DNA of 64,000 nucleotides from Streptomyces qinzhouensis (lineage in GTDB: Bacteria; Actinomycetota; Actinomycetes; Streptomycetales; Streptomycetaceae), in the NCBI RefSeq assembly GCF_007856155.1, contig NZ_CP042266.1, positions 6,820,001 to 6,884,000 of the forward strand. The letters run 5' to 3'. Positions 9,518 to 17,763 of the stretch are shown here, one piece after another. The notes below the pieces were generated by a model. The model saw only the letters and a program-made list of their open reading frames with translations. It was not told where the DNA came from and did not search any database. Positions within the stretch are counted from its first letter, which is position 1. Each line of letters begins with the position of its first letter. Made by a program: the position numbers and the translations under genes.

Positions 9518-10187
9518 GCTCGTCTCCCCCCTGTATGCCGTATGCAGGCGACAATCCTCAGGCGTGGCGTGGCCTCTCCGATCAACAACCTCCGTGATTC
9601 CGCCAACCTCCGGCCGCCTCCCCGAAGTGTCCCCGCCCGGGCCGTTGCCCGCGCTGGGGCGAGCACATCCGGTGACCAGCGTGTGAGCCCCTCTGCACCT
9701 GGGCTTGAACGCGGCGGAAACTTTTTGGCTCCCCTGCTGGTTGTCAGACCCGACTGCTAGAGCGCGTCTCTTCCAGGGGATCGTCAGTTGATCGGTGTCG
9801 GCGATCACCCGCAGGGAGCGGCGTGGCGACTACTGCACGCAGGCCCGACCCGGGGCCCGCGCCTGCGGTGGTCGACCGCCATCGAGTGACGGGACGGCTC
9901 CACCACGATGACCAGCCCGGCCCGTGCCACCTGTCGCATCACGGTTTCAGGTCGCCCGTGGGAGTGAGAAGCGTCATAAACGAGCCGAGTGGGCGTCCGG
10001 CTCGGCTGGGGGAGTGGGCTGAAAGCCAGGGCGTGCGCGGCCCGCCCAGTCGGCCCGAACCTCCCGAGTGGCGCCTTGGAATGACGATTGGTTGGGGACC
10101 AGTGTCGCTGCACGCAGGTGCACGGCACGCACATTGATGCACGTTCCACGCGGTCAAATAGCGCCACACGTCCTGATTGCGGGCCCG
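9518..10187. other. Leader region of the chaperone operon; no clear gene
   Basis: About 670 bp between the sacsin-like start and the tRNA-Pro remnant. It should contain the operon promoter, but I could not identify convincing -35/-10 boxes. A minus-strand frame around 9805-9990 has coding-like third positions (it includes RLVYDASHSHG and MRQVARAGLVIVVE) but no recognised family; it may be a gene fragment trapped at the element boundary. A perfect palindrome, GCGGGCCCGC, lies at 10180-10189, right at the edge of the tRNA match. Confidence 0.4.
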
Positions 10188-10230
10188 CTGGGGGTCAAGG
10201 GGTCGCAGGTTCAAATCCTGTCATCCCGAC
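10188..10230 (+). other. 3' half of tRNA-Pro(GGG): attachment-site core
   Basis: The sequence matches a proline tRNA from the anticodon loop (CTGGGGG, anticodon GGG) through the anticodon-stem 3' strand TCAAG, the T arm (GCAGG TTCAAAT CCTGT) and the acceptor 3' strand CATCCCG plus A and C. The 5' half (acceptor, D arm, anticodon 5' stem) is missing: the bases upstream do not pair. A tRNA 3' half beside a tyrosine integrase is the hallmark of an att site left by tRNA-targeting integrative elements; pSAM2-type elements are known to use tRNA-Pro. The intact tRNA should lie outside the window. Confidence 0.85.
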
Positions 10231-10251
10231 CGTGCGGAAACGCAGGTCGGA

Positions 10252-10281
10252 GGCCGTTCTCTCATCCATGGGAGAACGGCC
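10252..10281. terminator. Hairpin terminator behind the tRNA-Pro remnant and integrase
   Basis: GGCCGTTCTC and GAGAACGGCC form a perfect 10-bp stem with a 10-nt loop, followed on the plus strand by TTTC. It could end tRNA transcription (plus) and also overlaps the last codons of the integrase (minus). Because tRNA genes usually carry such a hairpin, the att identity block may extend past the tRNA into this terminator. Confidence 0.75.
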
Positions 10282-11542
10282 TTTCGTGCGTCCGGAGTCG
10301 TGGTGGTCGCAGCCACGCTTGCCGGATTGGGCGGGCGGCGGGCTGTTCGGCTCCGCTGAGAACGTGGGCGATGGTGTCGACGGCTTGGTGTGCGGCCTGC
10401 TGAGTGAGGTGGCTGTAGAGGTTCGCGGTGGTCGACAGGGTGGAGTGCCGCGGTGTCTTGGAGACCGCGGTGAGCGGGACGCCGGCGGAGATGGTGATCG
10501 TGGCAGCGAGGTGCCGTAGATCGTGGACCGTGACCCGGGGGACGTCGGCCTCCTTGGACATTCGGTGGAGCCGGTCGAGTACCAGGTACGGCTCGAGTGG
10601 GCGGCCGTCAGGGTGGCAGAACACCAGTCCTGCGAAGGGGTTGCTGGGGTCGCCGCAGATTCGGGGTGCTGATTGTGCTCGGTGGCGGAGGGCGAGGGCA
10701 ACGCGGGGTGAGATGGCGATCCAGCCTTTGCTGGAACGGGTCTTGGGCGTGGTGATGACGAGGCGGTTGTTGTCGATTGCGGAGAGGGTGCAGCGCACAT
10801 AGAGGATGTTTTGGTCGAGGTGGACATCGGCCCAGTGCAGTCCCAGGGCCTCTCCCTTGCGCATGCCGGTGCCGATGAGGACTTCGAACAGGTCGGCCAT
10901 GTCGGGGTCGGTTCGGTGGTAGTGGGCAAGGAAGTGGGCGGCCTCCTCCGCGGTCCAGATCCGTCGCTCGGGTGAGGGTGGTCGGCGCAGGACCGGGGGA
11001 GACGCCGGGTTGTGGGGGAGGCGGCGCTGACCGACCGCGTCGCCGAGGGCGCTGGAGAGGGTGGCCAGGCACCGGTAGAGGGTGGTGAGGCCGCGGCCGG
11101 CGGCGAGCTGGCCGGTGACGAAGGCTGAGATATGCCGATGGGCGAGCTGGTCGAGCTGGAGCATGCCGAACGCGGGGACCAGGTCGTTGCGGACGTAGTC
11201 CCGGTAACGGGCCATCGTCGTCCGCTTCAGTACGAGTGCCTTTGCTGCCAGCCACGTGTCCAGGTAGGTCGCGACGGTCTGGTTAGGGTCCGCGTCGAAC
11301 CCGCCGGCCTCGCCCTCAAGGAACCGCCGTAGTGCTTCTTCGGCCGAGTCCTGGCTGCCGAAGCCGCCCCGGCGGACTGTCGACCTGACGTGGCTCGGGG
11401 TTGGCACGTCGACGGCGAAGGTCCAGGTCCCGTGGGTGCTGCCGGCACGCAGATGAGGGCAGCGGGCACCCATCTGGTGACGCTGGGTATCTCTACAGCT
11501 ACAGCGGCGGCAGACGCGGCCGCGTCCGATGCTCGTGCGCAT
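10262..11542 (-). CDS. int: Tyrosine recombinase / integrase
   Basis: A 426-residue phage/AICE-type site-specific recombinase. The N-terminus holds a Cys-containing segment (CRRCSCRD), then a SAM-like DNA-binding domain (VATYLDTWLAAK to about residue 190). The C-terminal catalytic domain keeps all expected residues: Arg in GTGMRKGEALGLHW, Lys in TPKTRSSKGW, HxxR in VHDLRHLAATI, His in PRHSTLSTT (normally LGHSS) and the nucleophile Tyr in NLYSHL. The ATG at 11542 has AGAGGCG upstream; a longer reading to 11578 has no such site. Its 3' end lies next to the tRNA-Pro remnant, as in integrated pSAM2-type elements. No excisionase, replication or transfer gene follows, so the element is probably decayed or mixed. 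Confidence 0.9.
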   Translation of the reverse strand: MRTSIGRGRVCRRCSCRDTQRHQMGARCPHLRAGSTHGTWTFAVDVPTPSHVRSTVRRGGFGSQDSAEEALRRFLEGEAGGFDADPNQTVATYLDTWLAAKALVLKRTTMARYRDYVRNDLVPAFGMLQLDQLAHRHISAFVTGQLAAGRGLTTLYRCLATLSSALGDAVGQRRLPHNPASPPVLRRPPSPERRIWTAEEAAHFLAHYHRTDPDMADLFEVLIGTGMRKGEALGLHWADVHLDQNILYVRCTLSAIDNNRLVITTPKTRSSKGWIAISPRVALALRHRAQSAPRICGDPSNPFAGLVFCHPDGRPLEPYLVLDRLHRMSKEADVPRVTVHDLRHLAATITISAGVPLTAVSKTPRHSTLSTTANLYSHLTQQAAHQAVDTIAHVLSGAEQPAARPIRQAWLRPPRLRTHERPFSHG

Positions 11543-11998
11543 AGTGATCGCCTCTAGGGGTGGACCAGATCCTGACACCTTCTAGCGTGCGACCACACGC
11601 GACCGCCACGCCTGTTGGGGGAGCTCTGATCAGTGTGTTTTCCCTTGTGTGCGCGCCAAGGATCGCCTCCGGGTACTGCGGACGATCGCCGGATGGCACC
11701 AGTCGGACAGTGCGATTCTTGCGATTTTCTGTGACCGGATGGTTACGGAATGCGTGGAGGTTGTGATGCTGGCCAGGTCTGTTTTAGGCAAGACCGGGAA
11801 GTTAGGACTGTCTTGATGGTTGACATGCCGACGGAGCCCGGCGCGGACTGTGAGTGTCGGGGTCACGGTTCGAGGGGGCTGGGCGGCGCCCTGATCCAGG
11901 ACCCGGACGCGGAACCGGTTGGCCTGCCGGCGGTGTGATGGTTCGTTCGCTGCGCTCCGGGCAGGGCCCGCCCGCCATGGGGGTGCGGGCGGCCCGGG
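11543..11998. other. Intergenic region, no gene seen
   Basis: About 456 bp upstream of the integrase. The stretch around 11630-11800 is less GC-rich than its surroundings, suggesting promoter or element-derived DNA. I find no convincing coding frame, repeat or second copy of the tRNA-Pro core. Confidence 0.4.
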
Positions 11999-12511
11999 TC
12001 AGCGGGTGCGGGCGGGGCGATGTCGGGCGGCCCGGGCCGCGGCGCGCAGCAGACTGGTGTACGGGCTCCACCGGGCGGGCCGTGCGACCGTTCCCGTCCC
12101 CGACTGCTCGGCGCGGTCGAAAGCGTCTTCGATCAGGGCGTTGTGGAGCGGGCGGAAGAACAGCGGCCAGGTGAGCCGGGCCGGTCCGTGCGGGACGAGG
12201 AGCAGGGTGTGGCGGAGCAGCGCCGTGCCGTCGTCCGCCGGGCGGACGGTCAGTTCGTGGTGGCCGTCGAAGCCGGCCGGACCGGTGAAGCGGAAGCGCA
12301 CCTGCCGGCCCGGTTCATAGGCGACGACCGTGTAGCGGACCGGTCCGTGCCCGCCCGTGGCGCCGACCGCGAGCCCCGGCTCCAGCCGCATCCTCGGCCA
12401 GTGAGCGACGGGCCACCGCGGATCGTCCGATGAAGCGAGCCTGTCGAGCAGTGCGCCGATCCGCTCCGGCGGTGCCGCGATCCGGCGTTCGTGGACATTC
12501 CGTACGGCCAT
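11999..12511 (-). CDS. SRPBCC (START-like) family protein
   Basis: A 170-residue protein with the helix-grip pattern of the SRPBCC/polyketide cyclase-dehydrase superfamily: an opening strand (NVHERRIAAPPERIGALLDRL), a series of beta strands (VRYTVVAYEPGRQVRFRFTGPAGFDGHHELTV, read in parts) and a long C-terminal helix (WPLFFRPLHNALIEDAFDRA). Members bind hydrophobic ligands or act as Aha1-like cochaperone domains; the substrate here cannot be told. It has no signal peptide. It stands alone, convergent to nothing obvious, between the integrase and the oxidase gene. Confidence 0.8.
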   Translation of the reverse strand: MAVRNVHERRIAAPPERIGALLDRLASSDDPRWPVAHWPRMRLEPGLAVGATGGHGPVRYTVVAYEPGRQVRFRFTGPAGFDGHHELTVRPADDGTALLRHTLLLVPHGPARLTWPLFFRPLHNALIEDAFDRAEQSGTGTVARPARWSPYTSLLRAAARAARHRPARTR

Positions 12512-13081
12512 TCGCTCGCCCTCCCCGGGGCCCGGGCGGACCGGGCCCGCTCCCGACGCAGGCTACTGAAGAGGCTGTCGGGGTGATGGCGCGGCCCGCG
12601 CGGCGAGGGGAATCCGGGGGTTCCGGTTGTGTGCCCGAAGAACGGGATACGGCGGTCGTCTCATCGTCGGGAACGACCCTCCGACGGAGAGGGACGGGTG
12701 TGCATACTGCCCGGATGTCGTTCCCGGTCGTGACCGTATCCATCTGATGGTGACGTTCGTGCTGGTGATGTGCGGGGCGGTCGGCGGATCCGTGTGCGAG
12801 ATGTGCGCCCGCTCCCCCGCGGGCTGCCGGGGAGTGCTCGCCGCTGGTGAACGAGGCGAGCAGAGGGCGTTCGCCCTCCGGGCGGCATGGGTGGTGTGGG
12901 CTTCATCCGGCGGAGGGGTCGGCTTCGCGTACAAGGGCGGAGGTTTTGCGCCAACTCGCTTGTTCTACGCCCGAGTTAATGTGTGACGATCTTATGTTCA
13001 AGGGGTTCACAGCGGGCTCACAGCCGATGTCGGCGCTTCACCGTTCCCTTTCCGCTTCCGCGGTCTGCCCAGGAGGTCCGA
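12512..13081. other. Intergenic region upstream of the secreted oxidase
   Basis: About 570 bp between divergent genes. Only frames with random-like composition are present. The stretch around 12955-13015 is less GC-rich and probably holds the promoter of the oxidase gene. The AGGAGGT ribosome binding site of that gene is at 13071-13077. Confidence 0.4.
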
Positions 13082-15640
13082 TTGCAGCCCAGACGTATCT
13101 CCGCTCTCCCCCGAGCGTTACGCCGTTCCCCTCTGCTCATCGCCTTTGCCCTCGGCTCGTTGCTCGTCGGGGCCACGCCATGGATCGGCGTGGCGAGTAC
13201 CGGGCCGGGCGGCGGCCCCGACGGGGCAGCGCTCCGGCCGGCGTCCGCACCAGTCGGCCAGCAGGCGGCGAAGGCGTCGCCGCACCATGCCGTGGCCCCG
13301 GCGAACGCCATGGAGCCCGCGGCTCCGCTACTCGACCGGACCGGATGGACCGTCACGGCGAGCGATGAGGAGACCGCCGCCGAGAACGGCCGCGCGGCCA
13401 ACGTCCTCGACGGCAACGCGGCCACCATCTGGCACAGCAGGTATGCCGGCACCTCGGCCCCGCTGCCGCACAGCATCACCATCGACATGAACCGCACGGC
13501 GGTCGTCTCCGGCCTCGTCTACCTGCCCCGCAACGACGGCCCCAACGGGCGCGTCGGCGAGTACAGCATCAGCATGAGCGCGGACGGGCAGAACTGGGGC
13601 AGTCCCGTCGCCACCGGCACCCTCGCGGACGACGCCGCCGCCAAGACCCTCGGATTCGCCCCGACGGGCGCCCGGTTCGTCCGCCTCACCGCCGTCACCG
13701 AGGCCGGCAACCGCGGCCCGTGGACCACCGCCGCCGAGCTCAACCTGCTCGGCGACCCGGGAACCCCGGCCGCCACCGTCGACCTGCCCCGCACCGGATG
13801 GACGGCCACGGCGAGCGATGAGGAGACCGCCGCCGAGAACGGCCGCGCGGCCAACGTCCTCGACGGCAACGCGGCCACCATCTGGCACAGCAGGTATGCC
13901 GGCACCTCGGCCCCGCTGCCGCACAGCATCACCATCGACATGAACCGCACGACGGCCGTCTCCGCCCTCGTCTACCAGCCCCGCAACGACGGCCCCAACG
14001 GGCGCGCGGGCGCGTACACCGTAACCACCAGCACCGACGGGACCACCTTCGGCACCCCGGTCGCGACGGGCACCTGGCGCGACGACGACACCGTCAAGAC
14101 CGCCACCTTCACCCGCACCGCGACCGCCCGCTACGTACGCCTGACCGCGACCGGCGAGGCCGGCAACCGCGGGCCCTGGACCACGGCCGCCGAGATACGC
14201 CTGAGCGGACCGGCCAACCCGGCCACCCACGGCGCCTGGGACCGGATCACCGGATTCCCCCTCGTACCGGTGGCCACCGCCGTCCTGCCCGGCGACAAGC
14301 TCCTGGCCTGGTCGGCGTACGCGGTCGACCGCTTCGGCGGCAGCAACGGCTACACCCAGACCGCGATCCTCGACCTGAAGACGGGCAAGGTCACCCAGCG
14401 CCGCGTCGACAACACCGGCCACGACATGTTCTGCCCGGGCATCGCGATGCTCGCCGACGGCCGGGTCCTGGTCACCGGCGGCAGCAACGCGGAGAAGGCC
14501 AGCATCTACAACCCGGCCACCGACACCTGGTCCGCGACCACCAACATGAACATCGCCCGCGGCTACCAGTCGATGACCCTGCTCTCCACCGGCGAGGCCT
14601 TCGTCCTCGGCGGGTCCTGGAGCGGAGCCGCGGGTGACAAGGCCGGCGAGGTCTGGTCCCCGAACACCTCCACCTGGCGCAAGCTCCCCGGCGTCCCGGC
14701 CACTTCGACCATGACCGCCGACCCAGCCGGCCCCTACCGTGCCGACAACCACATGTGGCTGTACGCCACTTCGGGCGGCAAGGTGCTCCAACTCGGCCCG
14801 AGTAAGCAGATGAACTGGATCACCACCGCCGGGAACGGCAGCATCACCCCGGCCGGCCCCCGCGCCGACAGCCAGGACGCCATGACCGGCAACGCCGTCG
14901 CGTACGACATCGACAAACTGCTCACCCTGGGCGGCTCACCCGCGTACGACAACGTGCCCGCCACCCGGCGCGCGTACACCGTGAGCATCAACGGCGGCCA
15001 GGTCCAGGCCGCGCGTACGGGCGACATGGACCAGGCCCGCGCCTTCGCCAACAGCGTCGTCATGCCCGACGGCAAGGTCGCCGTCTTCGGCGGCCAGTCG
15101 TACCCCGTGCCGTTCAGCGACGCCACCTCCGTGCTGACCCCCGAACTGTGGGACCCGGCGACCGGCAGCTTCACCCCGCTCGCCACCATGGCCATCCCGC
15201 GGAACTACCACAGCGTGGCGAACCTGCTGCCCGACGGCCGGATCTTCTCCGGCGGCGGCGGCCTCTGCGGCGACTGCGCCACCAACCACGCCGACGGAGC
15301 CGTGTTCACCCCGCCGTACCTGCTCAACGCGGACGGCTCACCCAAACCGCGTCCCGCCATCACCGGCGGCGTACCGTCCCAGGCCCCCGCGGGCACCTCG
15401 CTCACGGTCACCACCGGCGGGCCGGTGGCCTCCTTCGTGCTGATGCGGGCGGCGGCCGCGACCCACTCCACCGACAACGACCAGCGGCGCGTCCCCCTGA
15501 CCTCCACCCCCGCGGGCGCCAACACCCATACGGTCTCCATCCCGGCCGACAGGGGCGTCGTCCTCCCCGGCACCTACATGCTCTTCGCCCTCAACGCCCA
15601 AGGAGTCCCCAGCACCGCCCGCTTCATCACCATCCCCTGA
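13082..15640 (+). CDS. Secreted galactose oxidase-like copper radical oxidase with two discoidin domains
   Basis: An 852-residue exported enzyme. A TTG start directly after AGGAGGTCCGA gives a basic N-terminus and a hydrophobic signal segment (LLIAFALGSLLVGA). Two F5/8-type C (discoidin, CBM32-like) domains occupy about 85-230 and 235-382, then a kelch propeller, then an Ig-like DUF1929 end. The galactose oxidase cofactor is intact: Cys451 (HDMFCPGI) and Tyr495 (ARGYQSM), 44 residues apart as in the Fusarium enzyme (Cys228/Tyr272); Trp in GGSWSG; Tyr-His in IPRNYHS; His in THSTDNDQRR. Such enzymes oxidise primary alcohols, often sugars, to aldehydes with release of H2O2; GlxA-type relatives act in Streptomyces cell-surface glycan handling, but this one has extra sugar-binding domains and lies alone. 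A strong hairpin follows the stop. Confidence 0.93.
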   Translation: MQPRRISALPRALRRSPLLIAFALGSLLVGATPWIGVASTGPGGGPDGAALRPASAPVGQQAAKASPHHAVAPANAMEPAAPLLDRTGWTVTASDEETAAENGRAANVLDGNAATIWHSRYAGTSAPLPHSITIDMNRTAVVSGLVYLPRNDGPNGRVGEYSISMSADGQNWGSPVATGTLADDAAAKTLGFAPTGARFVRLTAVTEAGNRGPWTTAAELNLLGDPGTPAATVDLPRTGWTATASDEETAAENGRAANVLDGNAATIWHSRYAGTSAPLPHSITIDMNRTTAVSALVYQPRNDGPNGRAGAYTVTTSTDGTTFGTPVATGTWRDDDTVKTATFTRTATARYVRLTATGEAGNRGPWTTAAEIRLSGPANPATHGAWDRITGFPLVPVATAVLPGDKLLAWSAYAVDRFGGSNGYTQTAILDLKTGKVTQRRVDNTGHDMFCPGIAMLADGRVLVTGGSNAEKASIYNPATDTWSATTNMNIARGYQSMTLLSTGEAFVLGGSWSGAAGDKAGEVWSPNTSTWRKLPGVPATSTMTADPAGPYRADNHMWLYATSGGKVLQLGPSKQMNWITTAGNGSITPAGPRADSQDAMTGNAVAYDIDKLLTLGGSPAYDNVPATRRAYTVSINGGQVQAARTGDMDQARAFANSVVMPDGKVAVFGGQSYPVPFSDATSVLTPELWDPATGSFTPLATMAIPRNYHSVANLLPDGRIFSGGGGLCGDCATNHADGAVFTPPYLLNADGSPKPRPAITGGVPSQAPAGTSLTVTTGGPVASFVLMRAAAATHSTDNDQRRVPLTSTPAGANTHTVSIPADRGVVLPGTYMLFALNAQGVPSTARFITIP
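13340..13497 (+). repeat. Discoidin DNA repeat, copy A (158 bp)
   Basis: This segment recurs at 13793-13950 with only two base differences near its start. The rest of the two discoidin domains differs much more. Identity at silent positions means recent duplication or gene conversion limited to this segment. Confidence 0.95.
13793..13950 (+). repeat. Discoidin DNA repeat, copy B (158 bp)
   Basis: Second copy of the 158-bp block, 453 bp (151 codons) downstream of copy A and in the same frame. Both encode the stretch starting ASDEETAAENGRAANVLDG. Confidence 0.95.
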
Positions 15641-15673
15641 CCCCCACCACTCCCGACCACCACCTGAAACCCC

Positions 15674-15706
15674 CTCGCCCCGCCCCGTCACCGGGGCAGG
15701 GGCGAG
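15674..15706 (+). terminator. Strong GC hairpin after the oxidase gene
   Basis: CTCGCCCC pairs with GGGGCGAG and the inner GCCCCG with CGGGGC, leaving a small loop, 33 bases after the stop codon. There is no T-run, which is common for Streptomyces terminators. Confidence 0.75.
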
Positions 15707-15796
15707 CCCACCCCCGCGTGCGCGGGGACCATGGTCCGGGTCGTGACCACGCCGAGGTGATCAGGGGGGGGCCATCCCCGCCTGCGCGCGGGGTGC
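15706..15796. repeat. Pair of CRISPR-repeat-like palindromes (doubtful)
   Basis: Two imperfect copies of a palindromic unit, CCCCGCGTGCGCGGGG-like at 15706-15730 and CCCCGCCTGCGCGCGGGG-like at 15771-15796, resemble type I-E repeats of actinomycetes. They are separated by about 40 bases, so the period is about 65 rather than the usual 61. Only two units exist and no cas gene is nearby. It may be a decayed array end or a chance pair of GC hairpins. Confidence 0.25.
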
Positions 15797-15878
15797 GTGC
15801 CGTGCAGGGAATCCCGTCGCCCGTCGCGCCCGTTCTCCCGTACGACCGGGATCAGGGCGAGCGTACCGGCGGGATTCC

Positions 15879-16092
15879 TCAGGCGCCGGAGGCGGATTCG
15901 GGGGAGGTGCCGGCATCGCGCCGGGCGGGCAGGCTGTCGGCGAATGCGGAGGCCTGGACCAGATAGGCGGCCCGGAAGTCTCCGGTGGCGGCGGTCTCGC
16001 CCATCAGCTCCGGGAAGCTGCCGGCCTCGGCCACCTGCCCATCCTTCATCACGTGGATGAGGTCCGCATGGCGTACGGAGTGGAGGCGGTGG
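15879..16092 (-). pseudogene. ABC transporter ATPase fragment (3' exon behind a group II intron)
   Basis: About 70 codons correspond to the C-terminal end of an ABC ATPase: the H-loop HRLHSVRHADLIHVMKDGQ, then VAEAGSFPELM, the standard pattern of multidrug and peptide exporters, ending with a short variable tail. Everything upstream (Walker A, signature motif, Walker B, membrane domain) is missing. The homology starts exactly where the group II intron 3' end stops, so the intron had inserted in the H-loop codons and the 5' exon was later lost. Confidence 0.75.
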
Positions 16093-16374
16093 GTCGGGTA
16101 GCCGGGGCTCATTGCTGAACCCCGGCCCCCTAAGAACCGGGCGAGCCTGTTTCCAGGCACCTCGGCTCAAGCAGTCCCGAGGACTTGAAGGAGTTCCTGC
16201 ACCGTGCTCAGGTAGAGCGTGATCACGGCTGTGACAATCAGCGTGCACGAGGCGTAGATTGTTCATGTTGTCACACCATCCATCTTTCCTGTACACGAGA
16301 AAGTGGTGTTTGTGTAGCCGCTTTCTCGTGGCATCGAACCAGGCGATCCATTCGCGGACGTTGTCTGGGCCAGT
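16093..16374 (-). mobile_element. 3' end of a group II intron (HNH domain, domains V and VI)
   Basis: On the minus strand this block first encodes the HNH end of an intron maturase (NMNNLRLVHADCHSRDHA after HKHHF). Then comes a classical domain V at 16168-16134, with GAGCCG and CGGTTC pairing at the base, a GAAA tetraloop and the AGC triad. A domain VI-like hairpin follows and the 3' terminus is CTACCCGAC at 16093. The reverse transcriptase, maturase X domain and 5' intron half are absent, replaced by the serine-protease 5' region that begins at 16388. The fragment cannot splice on its own. Confidence 0.8.
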
Positions 16375-16387
16375 AGTCCACCCACCA

Positions 16388-16802
16388 CCAGCCCCAGCGC
16401 CGGAGCCCCCGCCATCAGCACCCGCCGCAAGCACCACGACTGCACAGTCGTTCGCCCTTCCGACTCGGAACATCACGTCCCTGCCAGACCTTCCCGCCGC
16501 CCCCGGCTACACCCTCCTACCGTTGACACCACCCCAGTGGACGCGCACTCAAGCGGACATTCCCGTGTCACTGCCCAATGGGGGCGGACGAGACGGTCGA
16601 CTTCGGTGCGGGTCGTGTTGCGGCGTGCGTCACGGACGGCGGTGGAGTCGCCGTAGGCGAGGCCGGGATGGTGCGGAGGTGGGCGATGCCGAGCGCGGCG
16701 CCGAGCTGCCGTCGCGCCTCCGGCGGCAGCCGGGAAGGGGCGGACTGACCGGGCGGGAGCGTGGCCACCAGCGCAGTCAATCTGGGGACCACTCGGGGAC
16801 CA
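16388..16802 (-). repeat. Degenerate serine-protease 5' region, copy 1
   Basis: This 415-bp stretch matches 40317-40718 at high but imperfect identity with small indels. Read on the minus strand it consists of an upstream region and the start of an exported protein (a GTG followed by a signal-like RRVLMAGAPALGLVVGG). Copy 2 continues into a trypsin-like sequence; this copy is cut after the signal segment by the group II intron fragment. It is a gene-family scar, not a mobile element that I can name. Confidence 0.75.
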
Positions 16803-16906
16803 CACGATGTGCGCGGTAGCGCACGTCAGGCACCCGTAGGCATTGCATGCGCCTAGCTTAAGCATGCTATGTCCTGAAAATGCCTCCACCCCTCACTCCT
16901 AGAGTC

Positions 16907-17755
16907 ATGGCCGTGACCACCGAACCCCAATCGAGCGAGGCATTGAAGCACTTTCTGAACACACTGCGGGCCGGCGAAGTCCGCACCGGGTGCGTCATCA
17001 GGGTCGAAGACCGAGAGGCACTCGTCGAACTGGACGGGTTCCCCGGTCCCGGAAAGGCGCTGGGACGCATCCCTCGTGGCGATCTGACCCGTAAGGCCAT
17101 CGGGCATCCGTCCGAAGCCGTGAGCGTCGGGCAGCAGCTCACCTTCGAGGTGATAGCCGTCGACTAGCAGCAGGAGTGCGTCTGGGCCTCTGCTTCAGCG
17201 TGTGAGGACCCGGCTCTGCGAGCGTTTCTCCTTGGCCTTGGGCGAGGTGCAACCCATGAGGGGCGAGTGCAGAGCGTCCATAACTTCGGTGTGTTCGTGA
17301 ACCTCGACGGCGAACCGGATGATCAGTGCACTGGGTTCATCAGAGGTCCCGAACTGAGCTGGCGGCGGATCGACCATCCCGCGGACGCCGTCACGGCCGG
17401 CCAGCGGGTCGTCGGCGAGATCATCGACATAGACACCCGTCGTGGACAGGTCCAGCTGTCGCTGAAAGCTCTCCAAGTGGACCCGCTCGTTCCCTTCACG
17501 GACCAGGCAGGCATGGTCACGACCGGGCAGGTCACCAAGCTAATCCCGTTCGGAGCCTTCGTCCGCGTCGCCGACGGCGTCGAGGGCCTCGTACACAACA
17601 CCGAATTCCGTGACGAGCCCGTCGAGCACCCCGGCCAGATCGTGAGCGAGGGCGACGAGATCACCGTACGGATCGCCGAGGTCGACCTCGTACGCCGCCG
17701 CCTCACCCTGTCCGCCGGAAATCTGCCGAGAAACGGGAAACGATCTCTCCTGTGA
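16907..17755 (+). pseudogene. S1 RNA-binding domain protein interrupted by one amber codon
   Basis: One continuous frame of 283 codons encodes three S1-like (OB-fold) domains: about residues 20-85 (GCVIRVEDREALVELDG), 110-190 (GRVQSVHNFGVFVNLDG to GQVQLSLKAL) and 200-270 (GQVTKLIPFGAFVRVADGVEGLVH to RRRLTLSAG). A single TAG at 17165-17167 interrupts it after the first domain; codons on both sides stay in frame and look coding (ACEDPALRAFLLGL). Unless TAG is read through or is a sequencing error, this is a recent nonsense mutation. A restart is possible at the GTG/ATG codons near 17267. Intact homologues would bind RNA and may be linked to ribosomes. Confidence 0.8.
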
Positions 17756-17763
17756 CGGCCTGC

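Noticed and set aside
10160..10230. Complete tRNA-Pro gene
   Set aside because: Only the half from the anticodon loop onward matches; upstream bases do not form the acceptor, D or anticodon stems.
12563..12934. Minus-strand frame of 123 codons in the region before the oxidase gene
   Set aside because: Pro/Arg/Ser-rich, no family, no ribosome binding site; typical GC artefact.
15706..15796. A functional CRISPR array
   Set aside because: Only two degenerate units with unequal length, wrong period and no cas genes; kept only as a low-confidence repeat.
15688..16476. 262-codon minus-strand frame taken as one gene
   Set aside because: It joins three unrelated pieces: the protease 5' region, a group II intron HNH end and the structural RNA domains V/VI read as protein.
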